A DNA stretch of 64,000 bases from Streptomyces sp. NRRL WC-3605 (GTDB taxonomy: Bacteria; Actinomycetota; Actinomycetes; Streptomycetales; Streptomycetaceae): the NCBI RefSeq assembly GCF_001509795.1, contig NZ_LLZN01000078.1, positions 1 through 64,000 on the forward strand, in the 5' to 3' direction. Within the stretch, counting starts at the first letter, position 1. Each line of letters starts with the position of its first letter. Shown here piece by piece: positions 44,292 through 52,231 of the stretch. The position numbers and the translations under genes are program-made. A model generated the notes under the pieces. It worked only from the letters and a program-made list of their open reading frames with translations, was not told the origin of the DNA and did no database searches.

Positions 44292-45401
44292 ATGTCAGCC
44301 GAGCAGGTGTCCCCGATGCGGGAGAAGGTCGTCGAGTTGAGCGGCGGTGACGCGCGCGCGGTCGAGGGTCCGCTCAAGGGCTACCACCATGAGACGTATG
44401 TGATCTCCCTGCCCGGGACCGCCGGTGACAGCGAGGACGACGAGGAGGCCGAACCAGGCCGGGTCAAGTGCCGCGCCCCGCGTGAGCGGCTGCTGTGGTT
44501 CGACCGGCGGTGCTTCGTCTCGGAGGAGCAGCTGCTGGAGACGTTGCAGGGACGTATCTCCCGGATCCCACGCCTCGTCGACGCGGGGGGCATCCGGCTC
44601 CAGGAGTTCATCGAGGGACGCACGCTCGGGTCCGTGCACGGCCCCGGCCGGGCGGTCCCGGACCACGTTCTCGACCAGATCCTGCACCTGTTCGGCGAGT
44701 TGACCGCCGTCGCCCCCGGCACGGTCGGGGCCGGACGCCGGTGCTCGCCCGCGGACCGGGCCGAGGACCGGGACTCCGCCGGGTTCCTCGACGGGCTGAT
44801 CCGGTTCGCGGAGGAGCGGGTGTACCAGGCCAACCGGGACGCCTTCGAAGGGCTCTTCGCCGCGCTCGGGGTGGACGACGACTCGTTCCGGTCCCTGCGC
44901 AAGCACGTCCTCGTCCCCGGTCTGACACGGCGGCCCTTCACCCTCCTCCACGCCGACCTGCACCGGGAGAACTTCGTCCTCGACCCCGCGGGCCGGCTGT
45001 GGACCATCGACTGGGAACTGGCCATGCTGGGCGACCCGCTGTACGACCTGGCCACGCACCTGCACCTCATGGGCTACCCGGCCGCGCAGGAGACCCGGGT
45101 GGTCGAACGCTGGAGCGCGGTGGCGGAACGCTCCGCCCCGGGCAGCACCGAGGGCTGGCGGGACGACCTGCCCCGGCTGCGGGACTTCAAGCGGGCGCAG
45201 AGCGTCTTCACCGACGTGATCCGGGCGACCCAGGTCCTCGGCGAGGGCGGCTCCTTCCACTGGCGGCGCTGGCTCACCGGGTCGGTCAGGGTGCAGCGCG
45301 TGCTGGAGCGGGCCGCCGTCCCGCTGGGCCTGGACGACGTGCCGACCCTGACGACGGTGGCCCGCTCGCTGCGCGACTGGCACCGGCGGCACCGCGGCTG
45401 A
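44292..45401 (+). CDS. APH-family small-molecule kinase
   Basis: A 369-residue protein-kinase-like phosphotransferase (aminoglycoside/choline kinase superfamily). The catalytic loop HADLHRENFVLD and the metal-binding TIDWELAMLGDPLYDLATHL are complete. The N-lobe is divergent, with an acidic insert (SEDDEEAEPG). The substrate is unknown; the name APH does not imply aminoglycoside resistance. It sits behind GntR and HAD genes after a 136-bp gap, a repeated actinobacterial neighbourhood as far as I recall. Confidence 0.87.
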   Translation: MSAEQVSPMREKVVELSGGDARAVEGPLKGYHHETYVISLPGTAGDSEDDEEAEPGRVKCRAPRERLLWFDRRCFVSEEQLLETLQGRISRIPRLVDAGGIRLQEFIEGRTLGSVHGPGRAVPDHVLDQILHLFGELTAVAPGTVGAGRRCSPADRAEDRDSAGFLDGLIRFAEERVYQANRDAFEGLFAALGVDDDSFRSLRKHVLVPGLTRRPFTLLHADLHRENFVLDPAGRLWTIDWELAMLGDPLYDLATHLHLMGYPAAQETRVVERWSAVAERSAPGSTEGWRDDLPRLRDFKRAQSVFTDVIRATQVLGEGGSFHWRRWLTGSVRVQRVLERAAVPLGLDDVPTLTTVARSLRDWHRRHRG

Positions 45402-45453
45402 CGCCCGCCGGACGGCTGCGGCCCGCCCCCGCCCGGCGCGTAGGCTCGCGTCC

Positions 45454-46095
45454 ATGAGCGACGACGGCACCCCCGCCCCCGGCCTGCGGGAACGCAAGAA
45501 GCGGCGTATGTACGAGACCGTCTCCGAGACGGCCATCCGGCTCTTCCTGGAGAAGGGCTTCGACGCCGTGTCCGTCGCCGAGGTGGCCGCCGCCGCCGAG
45601 ATCTCCAAGCCGACCCTCTTCCGGTACTTCCCGGCCAAGGAGGACCTCGTGCTGTACCGGATCGCCGATCACGAGGAGGAGGCCGCGCGCGTCGTGGCCG
45701 CGGCTGAGGGGTCGCCCGTCGAGGCGCTGCGGCGGGACTTCCTCGACGCGATCGAGCGCGGCGACCCCATCACCGGGCTCAACGACCACCCCCAGGTGCT
45801 CGCCTTCCACTCGCTCGTCTACGGCACTCCGGCCCTCGTCGCTCGGATGTACGGCTATCTCGAGCGGTCCGAGGCCGCGCTCGCCGAGGCGCTGGGCGGA
45901 GGGCTGGACGCGCGGCTCGCGGCCGGGCAGATCGTGGCCGTCCGGCGGATCCTCGCGGAGGAGAACTGGCGCCGGATCAAGGCCGGGGAGCCGCTGACGG
46001 AGGTCAGGAGGGACGCGATCGCGGCGGCGGAGCGGGCGTTCGGGCGGCTGGCGGCCGGGTTGCCGGAACTGGCCACCGAGCAGGCGGCTCGCTGA
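45454..46095 (+). CDS. TetR-family regulator
   Basis: A 213-residue TetR regulator with a canonical helix-turn-helix (VSVAEVAAAAEISKPTLFRYFPAKEDLV, about residues 38-66) and a helical ligand domain. It resembles the MftR/AcrR-like group with a C-terminal Arg-rich helix. The AT-rich TAAATAATTTA (46101-46111), a pseudo-palindrome just after its stop and before the helicase gene, could be an operator. The effector is unknown. Confidence 0.88.
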   Translation: MSDDGTPAPGLRERKKRRMYETVSETAIRLFLEKGFDAVSVAEVAAAAEISKPTLFRYFPAKEDLVLYRIADHEEEAARVVAAAEGSPVEALRRDFLDAIERGDPITGLNDHPQVLAFHSLVYGTPALVARMYGYLERSEAALAEALGGGLDARLAAGQIVAVRRILAEENWRRIKAGEPLTEVRRDAIAAAERAFGRLAAGLPELATEQAAR

Positions 46096-46146
46096 GTCAC
46101 GGTAAATAATTTAACCGAGTTGCCTTTTCGGGTTAGGCTTGCGGGC

Positions 46147-48180
46147 ATGACGCCTGCCGACCCCTCCGCCGACCTGCGCACCGCGCTCCTGGACGAGCGC
46201 GCCCATCACGACCGCTGCCGCCGCGCGCTCGCCGCCATGGTGGACGGCGCGGACCACCAGGTGGTCATCGGCGTCAACGCCTCCGCCTCCGGAGCCGACG
46301 CCGAGGTGCTGGGACGCCGGCTGCGCAGCCAGGCCAAGGCGCTGCGCGAACTGCCCGAGGGGCCGCTGTTCTTCGGACGGCTGGACTTCACGGGCGGCGA
46401 CCGGCAGGCCGCCCTGCACATCGGCCGGCTGCGGATCAGCGAGCACCCCGCCGACCCGCCCCTCGTGGTCGACTGGCGTGCCCCCGTGGCCCGCGCCTTC
46501 TACCAGGCGTCCGCCCGCGACCCGCAGGGCGTGGCCGTACGGCGCCGGTTCGGGTGGGCGCCGGGCAGCCGGGGCGACTCCGGCGACCTCACCGGGCTGG
46601 AGGACGAGCACCTGGACCGTGGGGAGAGCCGGGTCAGCGAGATCGTCGCCCGGGAGATCGAGCGGCCGCGCGTCGGGCCGATGCGGGACATCGCCGCCAC
46701 CATCCAGCCCGAGCAGGACGACCTCGTACGCGGCGACCTCGCCGTCTCCCTGTGCGTGCAGGGCGCACCGGGCACCGGCAAGACCGCCGTCGGCCTGCAC
46801 CGCGCCGCCTACCTGCTCTACACCCACCCGCAGCGCATCCGGCGCGGCGGCCTGCTGATCCTCGGGCCGAACCCGACCTTCCTGTCGTACATCTCCGAGG
46901 TGCTGCCCGCGCTGGGCGAGACCGGGGTGCGCCAGTCCACGCTGGCCGGCGAGATCGCCCGGCATCCGGTCCGCGGGACCGACGACGACCGGGCCGCCCG
47001 GCTGAAGCACGACGTCCGGATGGCGGAGGTGCTGCGTCGGGCGCTGTACGCGCGCGTGGCGCGCGCCGGGGGCCTGGCCCCGCTCGTGCTGGCCGACGGC
47101 TCCTACCGGTGGCGGGTCCCGGTGGAGGCGCTGCGGCGGATCGTCGAGGAGGTCCGGGCCGAGGAGCCGCCGTACGCGGTGGGGCGGGAGCGGGTGCGGT
47201 CCCGGGCCGTGCGGCTGCTGCGGGAGCAGGCCGAGCGGCGCGCCGGACCGCAGACCGCCGGCTGGGTGCAGCGGGTGTCGCGGGGGCGGGCGGTCGGCGC
47301 GTACGTGGAGGCGGTCTGGCCGAAGGTGCGGCCGGAGGAGGTCGTCGCCGGACTGTTCACGGACCCGGAGGTGCTGGCGGCCGCCTCCGCGGGGGTGCTC
47401 GACGACGACGAGCGGAAGGCGCTGCTCTGGGCGAGACCGCCGCGCTCGTGGAAGTCGGCCCGCTGGTCGGCCGCCGACCTGGTCCTCCTGGACGAGGTCG
47501 CCGGGCTGATCGAGCGCCCGCAGGGGTACGGCCATGTCGTCGTCGACGAGGCGCAGGACCTGTCGCCGATGGAGTGCCGGGCGATCGCGCGCCGCTGCCC
47601 GTTCGGCTCGCTGACCGTCCTGGGGGACCTGGCGCAGGGGACGACGCCGTGGGCCGCGCGGGACTGGGCGTCGGCGATGGCGCACCTGGGCAAGCCGGAC
47701 GCGGCGGTCGTCGCGCTGACCACCGGGTTCCGGGTGCCGCGCGCGGTCCTGGAGCTGGCCGACGGTCTGCTGGCGCGGCTGGCGGTGGCGGTGCCGCCGG
47801 CCCGTTCGCTGCGTGGGGACGGGGAGGTGCGGTTCCGGGCGGCCGGGGACGACCTGCCGGGTGCCGTCGTCGGGGCGGTCCGGGACACGCTGGGGCGTGA
47901 GGGGTCCGTGGGGGTGATCACGGCCGACGCGGACGTGGCCCGGGTGCGCGAGGCGCTGGCGGCCGCCGGGATCGCGGCGGGGCGGGCCGACGAGCCCGGG
48001 GAGCGGGTCGTCCTCGTGCCGGCGAGTGTGGTGAAGGGACTGGAGTACGACCATGTCGTCGCCGTGGAGCCGGCGGCGATCGCGGAGGCGGAGGAGCGCG
48101 GGCTGCACCGGCTGTACGTGGTGCTGACGCGGGCGGTGGCGGGGCTGGAGGTCGTGCACGGGAGGCCGCTGCCCTTCTGA
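46147..48180 (+). CDS. HelD-like UvrD/Rep-family ATPase (HelR-like)
   Basis: A 677-residue superfamily 1 ATPase of the HelD type: an N-terminal domain (about 1-190) with a helical coil, Walker A GAPGTGKT (206-213), Walker B VVVDEAQDLSP, and motif VI-like LHRLYVVLTRAV. HelD proteins pry RNA polymerase off DNA; the actinobacterial HelR branch protects RNA polymerase from rifamycins. I see no rifamycin-associated element upstream. TAGGCT lies 7 nt before the ATG without a ribosome binding site, so the message is probably leaderless. Its 3' 34 bp are duplicated in tandem. Confidence 0.85.
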   Translation: MTPADPSADLRTALLDERAHHDRCRRALAAMVDGADHQVVIGVNASASGADAEVLGRRLRSQAKALRELPEGPLFFGRLDFTGGDRQAALHIGRLRISEHPADPPLVVDWRAPVARAFYQASARDPQGVAVRRRFGWAPGSRGDSGDLTGLEDEHLDRGESRVSEIVAREIERPRVGPMRDIAATIQPEQDDLVRGDLAVSLCVQGAPGTGKTAVGLHRAAYLLYTHPQRIRRGGLLILGPNPTFLSYISEVLPALGETGVRQSTLAGEIARHPVRGTDDDRAARLKHDVRMAEVLRRALYARVARAGGLAPLVLADGSYRWRVPVEALRRIVEEVRAEEPPYAVGRERVRSRAVRLLREQAERRAGPQTAGWVQRVSRGRAVGAYVEAVWPKVRPEEVVAGLFTDPEVLAAASAGVLDDDERKALLWARPPRSWKSARWSAADLVLLDEVAGLIERPQGYGHVVVDEAQDLSPMECRAIARRCPFGSLTVLGDLAQGTTPWAARDWASAMAHLGKPDAAVVALTTGFRVPRAVLELADGLLARLAVAVPPARSLRGDGEVRFRAAGDDLPGAVVGAVRDTLGREGSVGVITADADVARVREALAAAGIAAGRADEPGERVVLVPASVVKGLEYDHVVAVEPAAIAEAEERGLHRLYVVLTRAVAGLEVVHGRPLPF

Positions 48181-48216
48181 GCAGGTCGTGCACGGGAGGC
48201 CGCTGCCCTTCTGAGC
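48149..48216 (+). repeat. 34-bp perfect tandem duplication at the helicase 3' end
   Basis: Bases 48149-48182 and 48183-48216 are identical, covering the last 10 codons and stop of the helicase gene. The second copy forms the terminator stem with downstream sequence, so the ancestral stop lay next to the hairpin. Confidence 0.95.
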
Positions 48217-48227
48217 GGCGGCCTCCC
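48194..48227 (+). terminator. Terminator of the HelD-like gene
   Basis: A 10-bp stem (GGGAGGCCGC with GCGGCCTCCC; arms 48194-48203 and 48218-48227), formed by the second copy of the 34-bp duplication plus unique sequence. Confidence 0.75.
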
Positions 48228-48240
48228 CGCGGGTGGCCCG

Positions 48241-49086
48241 TCAGCCGGCGGCGTCCAGGAGGGGGATCAACTGCTCCTCCTCGTACGTCAGATGGGCCTC
48301 CAGTTCCGCCGTCAGCCGGGCCACCTCCTCGCGCGCGGCGTCCGGCTCGCCCGCCACCCCGTCCTCCCCGACGGCCCGGCGCAGCCGCTCGACGAGGTCG
48401 GCGATGCGCTCGTGCTCCTCGCGCAGGCGGGCCAGCACGGGCGCGTGGCCCGGGTGGCGGTCGGCGAGGAACGGGAACAGCGCGGTGTCCTCACCGGTGT
48501 GATGGTTGTGCAGGCCCTGGCAGAACGTGAGGCAGTTGACGCGCAGCTGGGCGCCCAGGGTGGAGCCGCCCTTCGCCATCTCATCCCGGATGAGGGCCAG
48601 TTCGCGGCGGAAGGCGTCGTGCACGACCTTGATGGCCTCGCCCATGGAGGAGGCGTTGATGTGCGGCGGGCCCTGTGTGATCTCGTACAGGGCGATCACC
48701 GGGATCACCCGCCGCGTCCGCTCCTGGTAGGCGGCCCAGCCGGGATCGGCCTCGACGGCCCGCGCGAACGCCCGGTCCCGTTCCTCGCCCTCCAGGACGA
48801 CCGCGCGCGCCGGGTAGGTGAACGCCCCGGCCTCCACGGTGACCTCGGGGTGGGCGACGAGGTTGTGGTACCACGCCGGGTGCCTCGGGGAGCCGGCGGC
48901 CGAGGCGATGACCAGGACGCGGTCGCCGCCGTCCGGCAGATAGGCCACCGGGGTGGTGTGGGGGCGCCCGGTGCGGGCGCCGGTGGTGGTGAGGAGGAGC
49001 AGCCGGCCGCCTTCGAAGGGGCCGCCGACGCGGCCCTTGTTGGCGCGGAACTCCTCGATGACCTGCTGATTGAAGTCGTGGGGCAT
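48241..49086 (-). CDS. F420-dependent nitroreductase (DDN-like) fused to hemerythrin
   Basis: A 281-residue fusion. The N-terminal 130 residues are a deazaflavin-dependent nitroreductase: NKGRVGGPFEGGRLLLLTTTGARTGRPHTTPVAYL, VIASAAGSPRHPAWYHNLVAHPEV. The C-terminal 130 residues are a hemerythrin HHE domain with LHNHHTGEDTALFPFL, LREEHERI and HLTYEEEQLIPLL, enough His/Glu for a diiron site. F420 chemistry and O2/NO/iron sensing in one chain is unusual. I chose the ATG at 49086. The region upstream holds short inverted repeats (49149-49165). Confidence 0.88.
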   Translation of the reverse strand: MPHDFNQQVIEEFRANKGRVGGPFEGGRLLLLTTTGARTGRPHTTPVAYLPDGGDRVLVIASAAGSPRHPAWYHNLVAHPEVTVEAGAFTYPARAVVLEGEERDRAFARAVEADPGWAAYQERTRRVIPVIALYEITQGPPHINASSMGEAIKVVHDAFRRELALIRDEMAKGGSTLGAQLRVNCLTFCQGLHNHHTGEDTALFPFLADRHPGHAPVLARLREEHERIADLVERLRRAVGEDGVAGEPDAAREEVARLTAELEAHLTYEEEQLIPLLDAAG

Positions 49087-49270
49087 GTCGGGGTGTCTGG
49101 TCTCTTTCTCTTCGCGGTGTCCTTTGGGAGGGAAGCGGAGAGAAAGAGGCGGGCCTCTGGCCCGCGCCCATGGCCTCACTCAGAGGCCGGGCAACACCCA
49201 ACTCGCTCACGGCACAAGGCCGACCCGGCAGTCATGCGGTCGACGGTAGCGCAGGGCCCGCCCAAGGGCG

Positions 49271-49822
49271 ATGCTGTTTTCGATGCTCCTGTTCCTCGAC
49301 GTCGACGGCACGCTCATCCCCTTCGGGTCGCAGCGGCCCTACCCCCTGTTCGAAGCGCCCCACACCTCGCCCGGACCTCCCGCCCACCCTCTCCTCTCCC
49401 GGGTGGACCCCACCCTCGGCGCCCGGCTGCGGCGGCTCGCGCGGCTCGGGTGCGAGCTGGTGTGGGCGACGACCTGGCTGGACGACGCGAACGCCGCCCT
49501 CGCGCCCTGGCTCGGCCTGCCTCCGCTGCGGCTGGTCGACTGGCCCGACGAGGACGCCGAACCGTGGCTCGGCACCCGCACCCCGCACTGGAAGACCCGG
49601 CCCCTGGTGGCCTGGGCGGCGGGCCGGGCGTTCGTCTGGGTCGACGACGAGATCACCGACGTGGACCGCGCCTATGTCGCCGCCCACCACCCCTCCCCGG
49701 CCCTCCTCCACCGCGTCGACCACCGCCAGGGCCTCACCGACCGGGACTTCACGGTGCTGGAGGAGTGGATCGCGGGCGGCGGTGGAAGCCGGGGCACGAC
49801 GCCAGGGAATCCCGGCCGCTGA
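49271..49822 (+). CDS. HAD-like protein
   Basis: A 183-residue HAD-like protein with motif I FLDVDGTLIPFG (Asp10 and Asp12), motif II-like LVWATTW, a Lys in HWKTRPL and the acidic pair FVWVDDEITD as motif IV. It resembles small Streptomyces HAD proteins of unknown substrate. AAGGGCG stands just before the ATG at 49271; a second ATG four codons downstream is possible. The C-terminal 15 residues are low complexity and run into a stretch without clear genes. Confidence 0.82.
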   Translation: MLFSMLLFLDVDGTLIPFGSQRPYPLFEAPHTSPGPPAHPLLSRVDPTLGARLRRLARLGCELVWATTWLDDANAALAPWLGLPPLRLVDWPDEDAEPWLGTRTPHWKTRPLVAWAAGRAFVWVDDEITDVDRAYVAAHHPSPALLHRVDHRQGLTDRDFTVLEEWIAGGGGSRGTTPGNPGR

Positions 49823-50195
49823 CCGCGGCGCCGCCGGCGGAGGTCGCCGAGATCACCCGCCAGGAAAGTCGGTCGACGTGGACCACTGCGCGAGAGATCC
49901 TCGACTCTTCCACTCCGAGTACTCGGAACTCCGCGCGGCCGGGTTCTCCCCGTCGGGCCTCACCCTGGCGGTCGCGACCAGCGGCGACCTCACCCTCTGG
50001 ACCCGCCCCGGCCTCCACTTCGAAGGCGCCTGAGCGCTTCGAGCATGATCGCTGCCGTGGCGCAGTTCCAGCACGCGGATCCGGACGTCGTCGCCTTCGC
50101 GGTGGAAGATCCACCGGTCTGCGGCGGGTTCGGCCTCGAACTGGGCATGGGTTCCAGGGGACTCGGGTGGAGACGCTGCACGGGTGGTGTGGCGC
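49823..50195. other. Stretch without an intact gene; possible gene remnants
   Basis: No frame here has a credible start and length. On the plus strand 49874-50033 could encode SELRAAGFSPSGLTLAVATS plus DLTLWTRPGL, which looks like part of a WD40-type repeat. On the minus strand about 50035-50140 could encode FEAEPAADRWIFHREGDDVR and RIRVLELRHGSDHA, resembling the start of a small Streptomyces protein family. Both are broken, so the stretch may be a graveyard of truncated genes. Confidence 0.45.
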
Positions 50196-50223
50196 ACTTT
50201 TGCAAGCGGGTGCTTGCAAAAGT
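50196..50223. promoter_or_regulatory. Perfect 28-bp palindrome upstream of the HTH gene
   Basis: ACTTTTGCAAGC (50196-50207) and GCTTGCAAAAGT (50212-50223) are exact complements with GGGT between. It ends 26 bp before the HTH gene and overlaps a TTGCAA -35-like hexamer, so autoregulation is likely. Confidence 0.8.
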
Positions 50224-50249
50224 TAGCGACGGTGCGGCACAGTGGGGGC

Positions 50250-50855
50250 ATGGCATCCCTCAACGTCGGCAATCTCGGCGAGTACCTGCGCGAGCAGCGG
50301 CGCACCGCGCAGCTGTCGCTGCGGCAGCTCGCCGATGCCGCCGGGGTGTCCAATCCGTACCTGAGCCAGATCGAGCGCGGGCTGCGCAAGCCGTCCGCGG
50401 AGGTGCTGCAGCAGGTCGCCAAGGCCCTGCGGATCTCCGCGGAGACGCTGTACGTCCGCGCCGGCATCCTCGACGCCGAGCGGGACCGGGACGAGGTGGA
50501 GACGCGCGCCGTCATCCTGGCCGACCCGACCCTGAACGAGCGCCAGAAGCAGGTGCTGCTCCAGATCTACGAGTCCTTCCGTAAGGAGAACGGCTTCGGG
50601 ATATCCCCCGAGACCACGGAAGCGGAGGCGGACGCGGAGACGGCGGCCGAGCGCATCGCCGACGCCGTGGAGGATCTGGCCGGCGGCTCGCAGGACGGCG
50701 GCGAAGACCCCGACGCCGAGGCCGACGATGACGGTGGCCGCGAGGACACCGCGCGCCGCCCCCGAGCCACCCGCACACCCCGCACGACCCGTACGTCCGA
50801 CGGCAGCGACGCCGGCCCGGAGAACCCGACCGGCCCGCAGCGGTCGGCCGGCTGA
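50250..50855 (+). CDS. XRE-family HTH regulator with acidic tail
   Basis: A 201-residue protein. Residues 8-70 form an XRE-type helix-turn-helix (LGEYLREQRRTAQLSLRQLADAAGVSNPYLSQIERGLRKPSAEVL pattern); the middle is helical, and the last 80 residues are disordered, acidic and then Arg/Thr-rich. It lies upstream of an HbhA-like gene and a DUF2516 gene, the order seen for Rv0474-hbhA-Rv0476 in mycobacteria. The ATG at 50250 has GGGGGC upstream. A perfect palindrome in its promoter suggests autoregulation. Confidence 0.9.
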   Translation: MASLNVGNLGEYLREQRRTAQLSLRQLADAAGVSNPYLSQIERGLRKPSAEVLQQVAKALRISAETLYVRAGILDAERDRDEVETRAVILADPTLNERQKQVLLQIYESFRKENGFGISPETTEAEADAETAAERIADAVEDLAGGSQDGGEDPDAEADDDGGREDTARRPRATRTPRTTRTSDGSDAGPENPTGPQRSAG

Positions 50856-50968
50856 CCGTGGACCGCCGCACGCGCCCCGTGCGTCGGCCGCTCCTCGGGT
50901 GCCAGCCGTCCGGCCGGCCGCGGGTACCCAGAACCCTCATCTGATAGCGACCCGGGAGGACCCTCACC

Positions 50969-51688
50969 ATGGCCATCACCGACGACCTGCGCAAGACCCT
51001 CAGCGACCCGACCCCGCTCTACTTCGCCGCCGGCACCGCCGACCTCGCCCTCCAGCAGGCCAAGAAGGTGCCGGGACTGGTGGAGCAGCTGCGCACCGAG
51101 GCGCCGTCGCGGTTCGAGGCCGTGCGCAGCACCGACCCGAAGGTCGTCCAGGAGAAGGCCGCCGCCCGCGCCAAGGAGGCCGGTGCCAAGGCCAAGGAGG
51201 CCCAGGAGGCCCTGCAGGCCAAGGTCACCGAGTTCGTCGGCGGCCTGGACACCGACCTCAAGAAGCTGGGCAGCAGCCTGGACGCCGACTTCAAGAAGTT
51301 CGGCAGCAACCTCGACGCCGACCTGAAGAAGTTCGGCGAGAGCGCTCAGGACCTGGCGCTGCGCACCATCGGCGTCGCCGCCGAGTACGCCGTGCGGGCC
51401 CGCGAGACCTACGAGAAGGTCGCCGAGCACGGCGAGCAGGCCGTGCGGACCTGGCGTGGCGAGGCGGCCGAGGAGATCGAGGAGTTCGCGATCGCCGTCG
51501 AGCCGGACGCCAAGCCGGTCGAGGTCAAGGAGGCCAAGCCCGCGCCCGCCGCGGCCAAGCCCGCCGCCCCGGCCAGGCCCGCGCCCGTGAAGACCGAGCC
51601 GGCCGCCGCGCAGGCGAAGAAGGCCCCGGCCAAGAAGGCACCGGTGCGCAAGGCCACCGCCAAGAAGACGACCCCGCCGGCCAAGTAG
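50969..51688 (+). CDS. HbhA-like (heparin-binding hemagglutinin homologue) Lys/Ala-rich protein
   Basis: A 239-residue protein laid out like mycobacterial HBHA: a helical coiled-coil body (1-170) and a Lys/Ala/Pro-rich C-terminal tail (183-239) with AKKAPAKKAPVRKATAKK. In the middle an 11-residue unit repeats three times (LDTDLKKLGSS, LDADFKKFGSN, LDADLKKFGES), an amphipathic helix. HBHA binds sulfated sugars and is linked to lipid bodies. The role in a saprophyte is unknown; DNA, polyphosphate or cell-surface binding by the Lys tail are options. No signal peptide. A strong hairpin follows at 51736. Confidence 0.85.
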   Translation: MAITDDLRKTLSDPTPLYFAAGTADLALQQAKKVPGLVEQLRTEAPSRFEAVRSTDPKVVQEKAAARAKEAGAKAKEAQEALQAKVTEFVGGLDTDLKKLGSSLDADFKKFGSNLDADLKKFGESAQDLALRTIGVAAEYAVRARETYEKVAEHGEQAVRTWRGEAAEEIEEFAIAVEPDAKPVEVKEAKPAPAAAKPAAPARPAPVKTEPAAAQAKKAPAKKAPVRKATAKKTTPPAK

Positions 51689-51735
51689 CGCCGACCGCGC
51701 CCGCCGGGTCACCCGGGCGGGTGAAGAACGAGCAC

Positions 51736-51778
51736 GGAGAGCGGGCCGGGCACTTACCGAGTGCGCGGCCCGTTCTCC
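51736..51778 (+). terminator. Terminator after the HbhA-like gene
   Basis: A 19-nt-arm imperfect stem (GGAGAGCGGGCCGGGCACT with AGTGCGCGGCCCGTTCTCC) and a 5-nt loop between the HbhA-like and DUF2516 genes. Confidence 0.8.
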
Positions 51779-51834
51779 GGGTAACGGTCCTGCGGATGCG
51801 GGTACGGTGACCGCGTAGACACAAGCTGATTCAG

Positions 51835-52188
51835 GTGGTGGACGTTGTGCTGATGCAGGGCTTCGCGGGGTTCATGTGGCTGCTGAGCGTGGCCCTGATC
51901 CTCTTCAGCGGCTTCGCGCTGATCGACGCGGCCGTCCGCCGGGAGGACGCCTACCGGGCGGTCGACAAGCAGAGCAAGGCCTTCTGGCTGATCGTCCTCG
52001 GGCTCGCCTTCGTGGTGAACCTGATCTTCAACATCCTGTCGTTCCTGCCGATCATCGGCCTCATCGCGACGATCGTCTACATGGTCGACGTCCGCCCCGC
52101 CCTGCGGGGCCTGTCGGGCGGCGGCCGTCCGCGCAGAGGCGGCTCCAGCAGCGACGGCCCCTACGGGCCGTACAACGGGGGCCGCTGA
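51835..52188 (+). CDS. DUF2516 membrane protein
   Basis: A protein of up to 117 residues with two transmembrane stretches (WLLSVALILFSGFALIDA, and FWLIVLGLAFVVNLIFNIL followed by FLPIIGLIATIVYMVDV) and a Gly/Arg-rich tail. This is the DUF2516 pattern. The start is uncertain: GTG at 51835, GTG at 51847 or ATG at 51853. The homologue in M. tuberculosis (Rv0476) lies right after hbhA, so the neighbourhood is conserved. Function unknown. Confidence 0.85.
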   Translation: MVDVVLMQGFAGFMWLLSVALILFSGFALIDAAVRREDAYRAVDKQSKAFWLIVLGLAFVVNLIFNILSFLPIIGLIATIVYMVDVRPALRGLSGGGRPRRGGSSSDGPYGPYNGGR

Positions 52189-52231
52189 CCGGTGACGACG
52201 AGCGGAGGGCGCCGGCCCGGACCGGTCGCCC

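Noticed and set aside
46096..46146. Rifamycin-associated element before the HelD-like gene
   Set aside because: The expected GC-rich palindrome is absent; the region is AT-rich with a pseudo-palindrome TAAATAATTTA instead.
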